A stretch of DNA of 64,000 bases from CAWIHK01 sp963835935. Its GTDB lineage: Bacteria; Bacteroidota; Ignavibacteria; UBA10030; CAVZMI01. How positions within the stretch are numbered: the stretch's first letter is position 1; every line of letters begins with the position of its first letter. Location: assembly GCA_963835935.1 (NCBI GenBank), contig CAWIHK010000005.1, positions 124,001 through 188,000 of the forward strand. The letters run 5' to 3'. The position numbers were made by a program, and so were the translations under genes. The notes beneath the pieces were generated by a model. It was not told where the DNA came from, made no database searches, and worked only from the letters and a program-made list of their open reading frames with translations. Below, piece by piece: positions 43,604-52,482 of the stretch.

Positions 43604-45274
43604 ATGGCAGACAATAAAATAATTTTCTCAATGATCGGCGTCGGCAAAGTTCACAAGCCGAATAAACAAGTGTTGAAAGATATTTATCTTTCATTTTTCT
43701 ACGGTGCGAAAATCGGCATACTCGGATTGAACGGCGCCGGGAAAAGCACGCTTCTTCGCATTATTGCCGGAGTCGATAAAGATTATCTTGGAGAGATCAC
43801 TTCGCAGAAAGGAATCACATTCGGATATCTGCCTCAAGAACCTGAACTCGATCCTGCGAAAACGGTTAAGGAGGTTGTTGAGGAAGGAGCTGCTGAAACC
43901 GTTAAACTTTTGAAAGACTATGAAGCAGTGAGTGCGCAATTCTCCGAGCCTGATGCCGACTTCGATGCGCTGATGGAAAAGCAGGCGAAGCTCCAGGAAA
44001 AAATCGACCACATGAACGCGTGGGACATCGACAGCAAACTCGAGATGGCGATGGATGCTTTGCGCTGTCCCCCTGGTGATACATCTGTTTCAGTTATTTC
44101 GGGAGGCGAACGCCGCCGGGTTGCGCTTTGCCGTCTTCTACTTCAGGAACCCGATGTGCTTCTGCTCGACGAACCGACAAACCATCTCGATGCCGAATCG
44201 GTCGCGTGGCTCGAACAACATCTTGCGCAATATAAAGGAACCGTGCTTGCGGTGACGCACGATCGATATTTTCTCGACAATGTTGCCGGCTGGATTTTAG
44301 AATTGGACCGCGGCGAAGGAATTCCGTTCGAAGGAAATTACTCGTCCTGGCTCGATCAAAAACGTCGGCGGCTCGAAGTTGAAGAAAAGCAGGAATCGAA
44401 ACGTCAGCGGACACTCGCACGCGAGTTGGAATGGATCAGAATGAATCCGAAAGGCCGGCACGCAAAAGGTAAAGCCCGCATTACTGCATACGAAAAAATG
44501 CTTGCCGAACAGAATGAAAAGCGTGATGAAGAAATTGAAATCTATATCCCGCCGGGGCCACGATTGGGAGATGTAGTAATTGAAGCAAAAAGTGTTGCCA
44601 AAGGTTATGGAGATGTTTTGTTATATGAAGATTTGAATTTTATGCTTCCTCCCGGAGGCATCATCGGTATCATTGGTCCGAACGGTGCGGGAAAGACAAC
44701 ACTATTTAAAATGATCACCAAAAATGAAAAACCCGATGCGGGTTCATTCTCGATCGGTGAAACGGTTAAGCTTGCCTATGTCGATCAGAGCCGGCCGCTC
44801 GATCCACAAAAAACTATTTGGCAGGAAATTTCGGGCGGTGAAGAATTGTTGAAGTTCGGGACGCGTGAAATAAATTCCCGAGCTTACGTTGCTCGGTTCA
44901 ACTTCAGCGGAGGCGATCAGCAGAAATTGGTGAGTCAGCTTTCCGGCGGAGAACGCAATCGCGTTCATCTCGCCAAAATGCTGAAGGAAGAAGCGAACGT
45001 GCTGCTGCTCGACGAGCCGACGAACGATCTCGATGTGAATACGCTTCGCGCTCTCGAAGAAGCAATATTGAATTTTGCAGGATGTGTTGTGGTGATATCG
45101 CACGATCGTTGGTTCCTCGACCGCATAGCGACACATATTCTGGCGTTTGAAGGCGAGAGCAAAGCTGTTTGGTTCGATGGAAATTACTCGGAGTACGAAG
45201 AGAACCGAAAGAAACGCCTGGGGATTGAAGCCGACCGTCCACACCGGATTAAGTATAAGCCGTTGAAACGATAG
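43604..45274 (+). CDS. ettA: energy-dependent translational throttle ABC-F protein
   Basis: ABC-F protein that binds the ribosomal E site and gates the first elongation step by ATP/ADP state. The N-terminus SMIGVGKVHKPNKQVLKDIYLSFF (in pieces), P-loop GLNGAGKST near 42-50, ISGGERRRVALCRLLL near 165, LLLDEPTNHLDAESVAWLE, the arm/linker with GRHAKGKARITAYEKM near 288-303, and second cassette GPNGAGKTT, LSGGERNRVHLAKML, DEPTNDLDVNTLRALEEA are all EttA-typical. 556 aa equals E. coli EttA within one residue. Confidence 0.96.
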   Translation: MADNKIIFSMIGVGKVHKPNKQVLKDIYLSFFYGAKIGILGLNGAGKSTLLRIIAGVDKDYLGEITSQKGITFGYLPQEPELDPAKTVKEVVEEGAAETVKLLKDYEAVSAQFSEPDADFDALMEKQAKLQEKIDHMNAWDIDSKLEMAMDALRCPPGDTSVSVISGGERRRVALCRLLLQEPDVLLLDEPTNHLDAESVAWLEQHLAQYKGTVLAVTHDRYFLDNVAGWILELDRGEGIPFEGNYSSWLDQKRRRLEVEEKQESKRQRTLARELEWIRMNPKGRHAKGKARITAYEKMLAEQNEKRDEEIEIYIPPGPRLGDVVIEAKSVAKGYGDVLLYEDLNFMLPPGGIIGIIGPNGAGKTTLFKMITKNEKPDAGSFSIGETVKLAYVDQSRPLDPQKTIWQEISGGEELLKFGTREINSRAYVARFNFSGGDQQKLVSQLSGGERNRVHLAKMLKEEANVLLLDEPTNDLDVNTLRALEEAILNFAGCVVVISHDRWFLDRIATHILAFEGESKAVWFDGNYSEYEENRKKRLGIEADRPHRIKYKPLKR

Positions 45275-45318
45275 TTTTTTTCAAGAAGTGATGTAGGTCA
45301 TTGTACTTCGGGAGCAAA

Positions 45319-45331
45319 GCTCCTTCAGAAC
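45319..45331 (+). terminator. weak hairpin after ettA
   Basis: GGAGC-AAA-GCTCC with flanking partial pairing (CTTC/GAAC side). No long T-run follows, so termination is doubtful. Confidence 0.25.
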
Positions 45332-45386
45332 GGATTAGGATAACAAGGACTCAGATCGTTCCGAGGGAGTTGAACTCACTGGGTAA

Positions 45387-45737
45387 ATGGGAAACGAACT
45401 TTCGATGAAACCAAAATACAAAAAAATGATTAAGGGAATGAAAGAAGACGAGGCTATTTCTTCCCCAGCGTCATGGTTCCTTTACATACTCGAATGCAGC
45501 GACGGATCTCTTTACACCGGCGTGACAAAAAACATTGAACGTCGTCTCGCTCAGCACAACGCGGGAACAGCATCGAAGTATACGCGTGTACGAAGGCCTG
45601 TAACTTTGAAATACATCGAAGAATGTGGAACACGCGCTCAGGCATTAGTGAGAGAGTGTGGGGTGAAAGAATTGCCGCGAAGCGATAAATTGGATCTCAT
45701 TAATAACAATCATCTTCCGATCTATCCCTTTATCTAA
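45387..45737 (+). CDS. GIY-YIG domain protein
   Basis: 116 residues with a YhbQ/UvrC-like GIY-YIG endonuclease module: WFLYILECSDGSLYTGVT near 27-44, then NIERRLAQHNAG near 46-57 with Arg and the ALVRE-type Glu near 90. The exact start is uncertain, since the first ~25 residues (several Met codons) precede the domain, and ATGs at 45405 and 45423 are alternatives. Role of such stand-alone proteins is poorly known; DNA end processing is assumed. Confidence 0.8.
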   Translation: MGNELSMKPKYKKMIKGMKEDEAISSPASWFLYILECSDGSLYTGVTKNIERRLAQHNAGTASKYTRVRRPVTLKYIEECGTRAQALVRECGVKELPRSDKLDLINNNHLPIYPFI

Positions 45738-45897
45738 CAAAATTATATCTCAGAATTAGTATCCGGTTTCCTTCCGTCAAACTCGCACCGTTATTAATTT
45801 TTAATATTCCCGAACAATCGGCGTATTTCTTGCATCGAAAACAAATTCTCTTATCTTGATTATAAGGAATTTAGTAGAACAAATTGAAGAATTATAA

Positions 45898-47130
45898 ATG
45901 AATCAACGTAAACTTTTCCGGACGATAGAACATCTTACACAAGAAAGTTTCAAATCAAACGACGAAATGCTTATACGCGTTCTCGAAGAAATTATTCACC
46001 ACGAGAACATCAACATTACAGGCGGTCGTGTGTGGACATTAACTCCATCAAAGAAATCGTATGTGTTGGTCGGGCAAAATGGCGACCTGTCCAATATTGA
46101 GGATCACTTTTCGCTTCGTATATCTGAAAACCCGGTCTTTTATGAAATCGGCAAACAACGATCGATCCTTGCGAATGAAACGAATCCGTATCTGCGAAAA
46201 AAAGGGATTACCAAATATTCTGCCACCGGTGTCGGAGAACGCGTACAGGCCGGCAATCAGAAACTTTATCAATTCATACTTGCGCTGAATTCTCCTACAC
46301 TCAACCAGGATCTTCTCGACACGATGAACATCATCAGCAGCGCAGTCTCCTCTGCGTTGCGGAATAGAAAAATTTCCGAACAAAAGAAATCGCTGGAACG
46401 CGATATCGATCAAGCGCGTGAGATCCAACGAAGCATCCTTCCTGCGCACGAGTACACGTTCGGGCCATATCAATTATTCGGTGTTTCGGTTGCGGAACGA
46501 ATTGTCGGCGGAGATTTTTTTGACTATCTCGCGATGTCAAATCTCGAAGATCGCCTCGGCGTCGTTGTCGGCGATGCGGCAAGCAAAGGGCTACCGGCAG
46601 CAATTCAAGCGCTGTATATTTCAGGAGCTCTCCGGATGGGAGCCAGTTTTGAAACGAAAGTGAGCACAATCGTCAAGCGATTAAACAATCTCGTTCATCA
46701 CACTTTTCCCGATGAACGGTTTGTAACATTATTTTATCTGGAATTGATTAACAATAAAAAAGGCCTTGCTCTTTATTGCAATGCCGGCCATAATAGTCCG
46801 TTCCACTATTCCTCAAAAACCGGGACAATCACTCAACTCGATAGCACAGGCCCTGTACTTGGATTATCACCGGAACAACGATACACAACTGAAGCCGTAA
46901 ACCTGAGCAAAGGAGATATTTTATTGATATACACTGATGGCGTTACGGAAGCGATGAATGCCAATAAAGAGTTGTTCGGGGAAGACCGGCTTGCCGCAAA
47001 ACTTTTAGAGTACAAAGATCTCTCGGCAAAAGAAATCACTCAAAAGCTTTTTGAAGATATTCAGGTTTATTCGGCTCAGGGAACATATTCCGATGATAAG
47101 ACCATCGTGATGATTAAACGAGTTGATTAA
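45898..47130 (+). CDS. GAF-linked SpoIIE/RsbU-type phosphatase
   Basis: PP2C-family serine phosphatase of partner-switching control. The N-terminal ~165 residues look like a GAF sensor domain; a coiled linker with KSLERDIDQAREIQRSILP near 164-182 leads to the SpoIIE domain: GGDFFDYL near 203-210, VVGDAASKGLPAA near 221-233, NAGHNSP near 294-300, and DGVTEAMN near 344-351, with metal-binding Asp residues present. 410 aa. No anti-sigma or STAS partner lies next to it, so the target is unknown. Confidence 0.9.
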   Translation: MNQRKLFRTIEHLTQESFKSNDEMLIRVLEEIIHHENINITGGRVWTLTPSKKSYVLVGQNGDLSNIEDHFSLRISENPVFYEIGKQRSILANETNPYLRKKGITKYSATGVGERVQAGNQKLYQFILALNSPTLNQDLLDTMNIISSAVSSALRNRKISEQKKSLERDIDQAREIQRSILPAHEYTFGPYQLFGVSVAERIVGGDFFDYLAMSNLEDRLGVVVGDAASKGLPAAIQALYISGALRMGASFETKVSTIVKRLNNLVHHTFPDERFVTLFYLELINNKKGLALYCNAGHNSPFHYSSKTGTITQLDSTGPVLGLSPEQRYTTEAVNLSKGDILLIYTDGVTEAMNANKELFGEDRLAAKLLEYKDLSAKEITQKLFEDIQVYSAQGTYSDDKTIVMIKRVD

Positions 47131-47184
47131 CGCTTAATCAGTTTCTGGTAATGAAGGTTGCTCCTGCTGAGATAAATTTAAATT

Positions 47185-47226
47185 ACGACGCCCTTACCGG
47201 GTTCATGCGATTTAAATTAATTTTTG
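47185..47226 (+). terminator. long hairpin between the phosphatase and metA
   Basis: AATTTAAAT and ATTTAAATT pair around a GC-rich inner part (CCC…GGG), followed by AATTTTT. Probable terminator of the phosphatase gene; a SAM riboswitch was looked for ahead of metA and not found. Confidence 0.45.
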
Positions 47227-47317
47227 CATTTCTTCACAACAAGAATTTTTCGAGAAAATCAATTATATTATTACTATAGTAATACAAAATTAATAAGTTT
47301 TTTTATAGAGGTTTCCT

Positions 47318-48235
47318 ATGCCGTTAATTGTTCCCGATAAATTGCCAGCAGTAGAAATGCTGCGCGACGAAAACATTTTTGTGATGGAAGAAAGTACCGC
47401 AGAACACCAGGATATTCGGCCGCTACGAATTTTATTGTTCAACTTGATGCCATTGAAAATAGCGACAGAAAAACATATCCTTCGCATGCTTTCAAATTCG
47501 CCGTTACAGGTAGAGATCGATTTGCTGCGAACCGAATCGTATGTGGGATCCAACACGCCGCTTTCGCATCTGGAACGATTCTATAAAACCTTCGATCAGG
47601 TCAACAACCGGAAGTATGACGGCATGATTATTACCGGCGCCCCGGTAGAACAACTGGAATTTGAAGATGTAAACTACTGGCCTGAAATTCAAATGATTCT
47701 GGATTGGTCGCATCATAGTGTTTTTTCTACCTATTATATATGCTGGGCTGTTCAGGCAGGTTTGTTCCATTTTTACGGCATCCCTAAATATCCTCTTCCG
47801 AAAAAAATGTTCGGAGTATTTCCGCACAGATTGTTAAATCCAAAATTACCAATCGTCCGGGGATTTGACGACATATTCTTAGCTCCGCATTCACGCCATA
47901 CTGAAATACATCAAGAGGATGTCGAAAAAATAAAAGAACTTGAAATCGTTGCCGTCTCCGACATTGCCGGTCTTTACATTCTCGTGTCGCGCGATGGACG
48001 TCAGGTGTATGTCACAGGCCATTCTGAATATGACCCGCTTACATTGCAGGAAGAATACATGCGCGACCTGCAAAAAGGGTTGCCGATCGAAATACCTCAA
48101 AATTATTTTCCGAATAACGATCTGCATTCAACGCCGATCGTCAGGTGGAGAAGCCATGCTAGTCTTTTATTTTCAAATTGGCTGAATTATTATGTATACC
48201 AACAGACACCGTACGATGTAAATACAATCGAATAA
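47318..48235 (+). CDS. metAA: homoserine O-acetyltransferase, MetA family
   Basis: First committed step of methionine synthesis. MetA fold with catalytic Cys142 in ICWAVQAGL, and His235/Glu237 in VTGHSEYDP, numbering identical to E. coli MetA. Residue 111 is Glu (TGAPVEQLEF); in this family Glu111 goes with acetyl-CoA and Gly111 with succinyl-CoA, so acetyl transfer is expected. 305 aa. GAGG lies about eight bases before the ATG. Stands alone in its own unit. Confidence 0.93.
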   Translation: MPLIVPDKLPAVEMLRDENIFVMEESTAEHQDIRPLRILLFNLMPLKIATEKHILRMLSNSPLQVEIDLLRTESYVGSNTPLSHLERFYKTFDQVNNRKYDGMIITGAPVEQLEFEDVNYWPEIQMILDWSHHSVFSTYYICWAVQAGLFHFYGIPKYPLPKKMFGVFPHRLLNPKLPIVRGFDDIFLAPHSRHTEIHQEDVEKIKELEIVAVSDIAGLYILVSRDGRQVYVTGHSEYDPLTLQEEYMRDLQKGLPIEIPQNYFPNNDLHSTPIVRWRSHASLLFSNWLNYYVYQQTPYDVNTIE

Positions 48236-48488
48236 TTCAGAAATTTTTAGAATCATCCTGAAAGATTGTATTAGTTTTAATTGATAGTCGCACAAAATTT
48301 GAACAAATTTTAGATTATTTTATAAAAATCTGCTGAATTTTACTCTATCTCCTCTTTTTTTAAAAAAAGAATCCGAAAATTCTATTAAGAGAGTTATAAG
48401 GATGTAATAATTTCAAACGACGTAACCTCTTTACTTTCAAGAAGATTTGTCGTACTATGGACACAAAAAGCTGTAACGGAGTGCTGAA

Positions 48489-51400
48489 ATGACTGCACGA
48501 CGAACGCTAAAATATTCCAAGGATTTCATTACAAGCCTTCTCCAACTTTCACCCGACGTAGTTATTATTATAGATAATCGAGGCGTGATTTGGGAGGCAA
48601 ATGAAATCGCCGCTCGGATGTGCGCTCAGTCATCATCGAAATCCCTCAAAGGTAAATCAATTCAAACTTTTTTCCAATTTCCGGATGATGTTTCATCACT
48701 ATGCAAAACTTCAGATCATCATCCATTTCCAATAACTACAAAAACAAAAACGAAACCTGCAACTTCTCTAAAAGGAACAATCTCCGTTGTATCAGATGAA
48801 TCTCAGAAGGTATCCGCCTATATTCTTCAGCTTACAGCTATTTCACAACCTTTAAAATTTCAACAAGAGCAGTATCCATCATTCTCTAGACGACAACTTT
48901 TAACTTCACCATCGGATTATATTTATACTGTCATCTTTCAAGATGATCAATCGGTCACTACAATTCATGGAACCGGTTCCACATCAATTACCGGTTATAC
49001 GTCGGAAGAGTATCAACAAAACCCCAACTTATGGATTCAGATGGTTCATCCTGAAGATCATGACAAATTATACCAACAAATTGCCGACTTAAAAAACGGA
49101 AAACCATATTCCCTGGAACACAGAATATTTCATAAAAGCGGCGCCGAACGCTGGGTAAGAAATACACCTATAGTCCGTTATGACACCGATGGAAAATTGT
49201 CTGCATATGACGGTATCATTACAGACATCACCGATCAAAAACTGATCGAAGCCGCTTTGCGTGAAAGCGAGCGTAATTACCGCGACATTTTCGACTCAAC
49301 CAGCGAGGCAATCCTTGTACATGATGCTCATTCAGGAAAAATCACCGATGTTAATGAATCGGTACTGCACATGTTTGAATATTCAAGGACAGAGATAATA
49401 AACCTCTCTCTCGCCGCTATGAGTGCAGTTCAAGATGACATGACGGATAACAAACTTGCCGAACGTTTACAGCGAACAATTGTCGAAGGACCGCAAATAT
49501 TCGAATGGCAAGCAAAGAAAAAGAACGGTACACTTTTCTGGACTGAAACAACGTTACGCCGCACATCGATTCGAGGCCGCGATTGTATTCTCGCCGTCGT
49601 TCGTGACATTACAGAAAGACGCCAGGTCCAGGAACGACAACGACAATATGCCCAGCGGCTCGAAGCATTACTGGCAATCGACCATGATATTCTCGCAGCC
49701 GAATCTACAGGCGCGATTGCACAAAACGCCGTAAAAAGAATTCGTAAAATTCTGGAATGTGAACGCACAAGTCTCACCGTATACGACTTCCAACGCAAAG
49801 AAGCCCTCATCATCGCAGCCGATGCAGATCGACCAACAAAACTCGAAACCGGTGCCCATTTCCCTCTGGAATTGCTTTATAATCCATCCGAACAACAGGA
49901 AGAAGATTACATTTTTGTCGCTGACCTTCGGGAACTTAAAACAAGATCTATCATTCACGATCAGTTGATTTCGGAAGGGATTTATTGCTGGCTTAGAATA
50001 CCGTTGCGGGTTGAGGGAAAGATAATCGGTTTAATAAATCTAGGAGCGACCGCTGTTGGATCATTCGACAAAGAAAAAATTAAAATAGCTTGCGAAATTG
50101 CAATTCCACTTGCTGTTGCAATTCAACAGTCACAACTCCGGGACGACATCAAACGATATATGCGTGAACTGGAACATACGGTGGCCGATCTTCGTTTTAC
50201 ACAGTTTGCCATTGATCATGCAGCCGATAGTATTTTTTGGATCGATACCGAAGGTTCCTTCGTTTATTTCAATGAAACAGCTTGCAAGAATTTAGGATAT
50301 TCTGAAGGGGAATTCCGTCGTCTAACGATATTTAATATTGAAATAACTCTTCAAGCAGAAAAGTGGCGCGATCTTTTGGATATGTTGAAGAAGAATCAGT
50401 ATCTAATTTTCGAGACATATCACCGAAGGAAAGATGGATTCAGATTTCCAGTCGAAGTAATAACGAATTACCTCGATTTTCATGGAAAAGAATATGTCTG
50501 TGCATTCGCCCGTGATATTTCGGAACGGCGTAAATCCGAGACGGCTTTGAAAGAGAGCGAAGAACGCTATCGCACCCTTATAGAAAGACTCGAGGACGGC
50601 ATCTTCCGATATTTACCGAATGGCAAATTTCTTGATGTCAATCCTGCCATGGTGAGAATATTCGGCTACGAATCAAGAGAAGAATTCATGAATATTCACT
50701 GGCATGAATTATTCTTTGGCCTCAAAGATGAAATCGATGCTTCTAAAGAAATTAATTCAACCGGCAAAACTATTATACGCCAGAAACGGAAAGACGATAC
50801 AGAAGTGTGGGCCGAGATACATGGCCATGTAGTCCGTGATGATAATGGAGAAGCTCTTTACCATGAAGGCCTCTTGCGAGATATTACCGATCGCATTCAA
50901 AAAGAGCGAGCCTTGCGCGAGAGTGAAGAACGATTTCGGATTGTGACGGAACAAACCGGCTTTTTGGTTTACGATTATGATTTGAGAACCGGAAGACTTG
51001 TATGGAGCGGAGCAATCAGCGAACTCACCGGTTATTCGAACGAAGAAACCCAGATGCTCGATGTGAATCGCTGGCGTGAGCATCTTCATCCTGACGACCG
51101 GGATGAAACCATCTGCTTGATTGAAAACGCCAGAGAAAATGGCGAACGTTTTCACAAAGAGTACCGCTTCCGGCGAAAAGATGGTTCTTATTTTTATTGT
51201 GAAGATGACGGGATTTTTCTCCGCAACGACCGGGGAGAAATTTATCGCATGCTTGGCACACAAAAAGATATTTCAGAAAGAAAAAAAGCCGAAGAAGAAC
51301 GGGCGCTCCTGGAAGAACAACTTCAGCAAGCAATAAAGATGGAAGCAATCGGACGGCTTGCAGGAGGAATTGCACATGATTTTAATAATCTACTTACAGG

Positions 51401-52463
51401 AGTTCTCGGTAACGTCGAACTCGCACACAAGCTGGCTCCAACCGGAACTCCGATTCGAGACAGACTAAACCAAATCGAAGAAGCGGCAGAACGCGCAGCG
51501 GGTCTTGTTCGCCAACTCCTTGCCTTCAGCCGGAAACAAGTCATTGAGCCAAAGATCGTCGACCTCAACGAGCTTATCCAGAATTTCCGGAAAATGCTCG
51601 TTCGAATTATTGGAGAAGATATTGACTTACAAACACCAGTTTGCTCCGGTATTGGAAAAGTGAGCGTTGATCCCGGACAGATCGAACAAATTATTGTCAA
51701 TCTTTCTGTCAATGCGCGAGATGCAATGCCGAACGGCGGACGCCTGTTGGTCGAAACCGATGAAATGACACCTGATGAAGAATTTTGTGCGCAACATCCA
51801 TCGCTGAAGCCGCAGCGCTACGTCGCTCTGGCCATCAGCGACACCGGCGAAGGAATTCCCGAAGACCATCTGTCTCACATCTTTGAACCATTCTATACAA
51901 CAAAACCGAAAGGAAAAGGAACCGGCCTCGGCCTATCGACTGTTCTTGGAATAGTTCAGCAACACGATGGATACATAGATGTTCACAGTGAAATTCATCA
52001 GGGAACTACCTTCACAATTTACTTTCCTACGGTCGAGACGGACGATCTAACAGCCGAAGATCGCTCCGAAAGTGATAAGACCGAAACCGGTTCAGAAGTG
52101 ATTTTGATAGTTGAAGATAATGAAGCCGTTCTGGATCTGGCCCGGAATTTTCTTTCTAATGCGGGTCACACCGTCCTCGTAGCGAACGGAGCCAGTCAAT
52201 GTTTTGAAATTCTTGAACAATATCACGGGCCGGTTGATTTATTACTTGCCGACGTCGTTATGCCTGATATGAATGGGAAAGAATTATATAACAAATTAAA
52301 AGAAAAATATGCTAATTTAAAAGTTGTCTTCATGTCCGGTTACACAGATGATATCATCACGGATCATGGAGTTCTGGACGAGGGAGTTCAATTTATTCAA
52401 AAACCTTTTTCGATGCACTCGTTGACGCATAAAATTCGTGAAGCGCTCGATATAAATAAATAA
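48489..52463 (+). CDS. PAS/GAF hybrid sensor histidine kinase, 1324 aa
   Basis: Soluble multi-sensor kinase without membrane segments. In order: PAS (about 15-115), PAS-PAC (145-260, TGYTSEEY and the VHPEDHDKLY block), PAS (262-380), GAF (395-545), PAS (560-680), PAS (685-800), PAS-PAC (805-930, LTGYSNEETQ and LHPDDRDE), HisKA with phospho-His962 in GGIAHDFNNLLTGVLGN, HATPase (DTGEGIPEDH, GTGLGLSTV) and a C-terminal receiver with phospho-Asp1255 in LLLADVVMPD. Eight or so sensor modules suggest redox, ligand or energy sensing. The phosphorylase gene begins 19 bases after its stop, so they are probably co-transcribed. Confidence 0.93.
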   Translation: MTARRTLKYSKDFITSLLQLSPDVVIIIDNRGVIWEANEIAARMCAQSSSKSLKGKSIQTFFQFPDDVSSLCKTSDHHPFPITTKTKTKPATSLKGTISVVSDESQKVSAYILQLTAISQPLKFQQEQYPSFSRRQLLTSPSDYIYTVIFQDDQSVTTIHGTGSTSITGYTSEEYQQNPNLWIQMVHPEDHDKLYQQIADLKNGKPYSLEHRIFHKSGAERWVRNTPIVRYDTDGKLSAYDGIITDITDQKLIEAALRESERNYRDIFDSTSEAILVHDAHSGKITDVNESVLHMFEYSRTEIINLSLAAMSAVQDDMTDNKLAERLQRTIVEGPQIFEWQAKKKNGTLFWTETTLRRTSIRGRDCILAVVRDITERRQVQERQRQYAQRLEALLAIDHDILAAESTGAIAQNAVKRIRKILECERTSLTVYDFQRKEALIIAADADRPTKLETGAHFPLELLYNPSEQQEEDYIFVADLRELKTRSIIHDQLISEGIYCWLRIPLRVEGKIIGLINLGATAVGSFDKEKIKIACEIAIPLAVAIQQSQLRDDIKRYMRELEHTVADLRFTQFAIDHAADSIFWIDTEGSFVYFNETACKNLGYSEGEFRRLTIFNIEITLQAEKWRDLLDMLKKNQYLIFETYHRRKDGFRFPVEVITNYLDFHGKEYVCAFARDISERRKSETALKESEERYRTLIERLEDGIFRYLPNGKFLDVNPAMVRIFGYESREEFMNIHWHELFFGLKDEIDASKEINSTGKTIIRQKRKDDTEVWAEIHGHVVRDDNGEALYHEGLLRDITDRIQKERALRESEERFRIVTEQTGFLVYDYDLRTGRLVWSGAISELTGYSNEETQMLDVNRWREHLHPDDRDETICLIENARENGERFHKEYRFRRKDGSYFYCEDDGIFLRNDRGEIYRMLGTQKDISERKKAEEERALLEEQLQQAIKMEAIGRLAGGIAHDFNNLLTGVLGNVELAHKLAPTGTPIRDRLNQIEEAAERAAGLVRQLLAFSRKQVIEPKIVDLNELIQNFRKMLVRIIGEDIDLQTPVCSGIGKVSVDPGQIEQIIVNLSVNARDAMPNGGRLLVETDEMTPDEEFCAQHPSLKPQRYVALAISDTGEGIPEDHLSHIFEPFYTTKPKGKGTGLGLSTVLGIVQQHDGYIDVHSEIHQGTTFTIYFPTVETDDLTAEDRSESDKTETGSEVILIVEDNEAVLDLARNFLSNAGHTVLVANGASQCFEILEQYHGPVDLLLADVVMPDMNGKELYNKLKEKYANLKVVFMSGYTDDIITDHGVLDEGVQFIQKPFSMHSLTHKIREALDINK

Positions 52464-52482
52464 AAATACCAGGAGGAAGTTG

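Noticed and set aside
45275..45386. tRNA or small RNA gene after ettA
   Set aside because: Only a five-base-pair hairpin; no cloverleaf or TPsiC-like motif.
47131..47317. SAM riboswitch ahead of metA
   Set aside because: No SAM-I or SAM-II core sequence; the only structure is a hairpin followed by T residues that fits a terminator.
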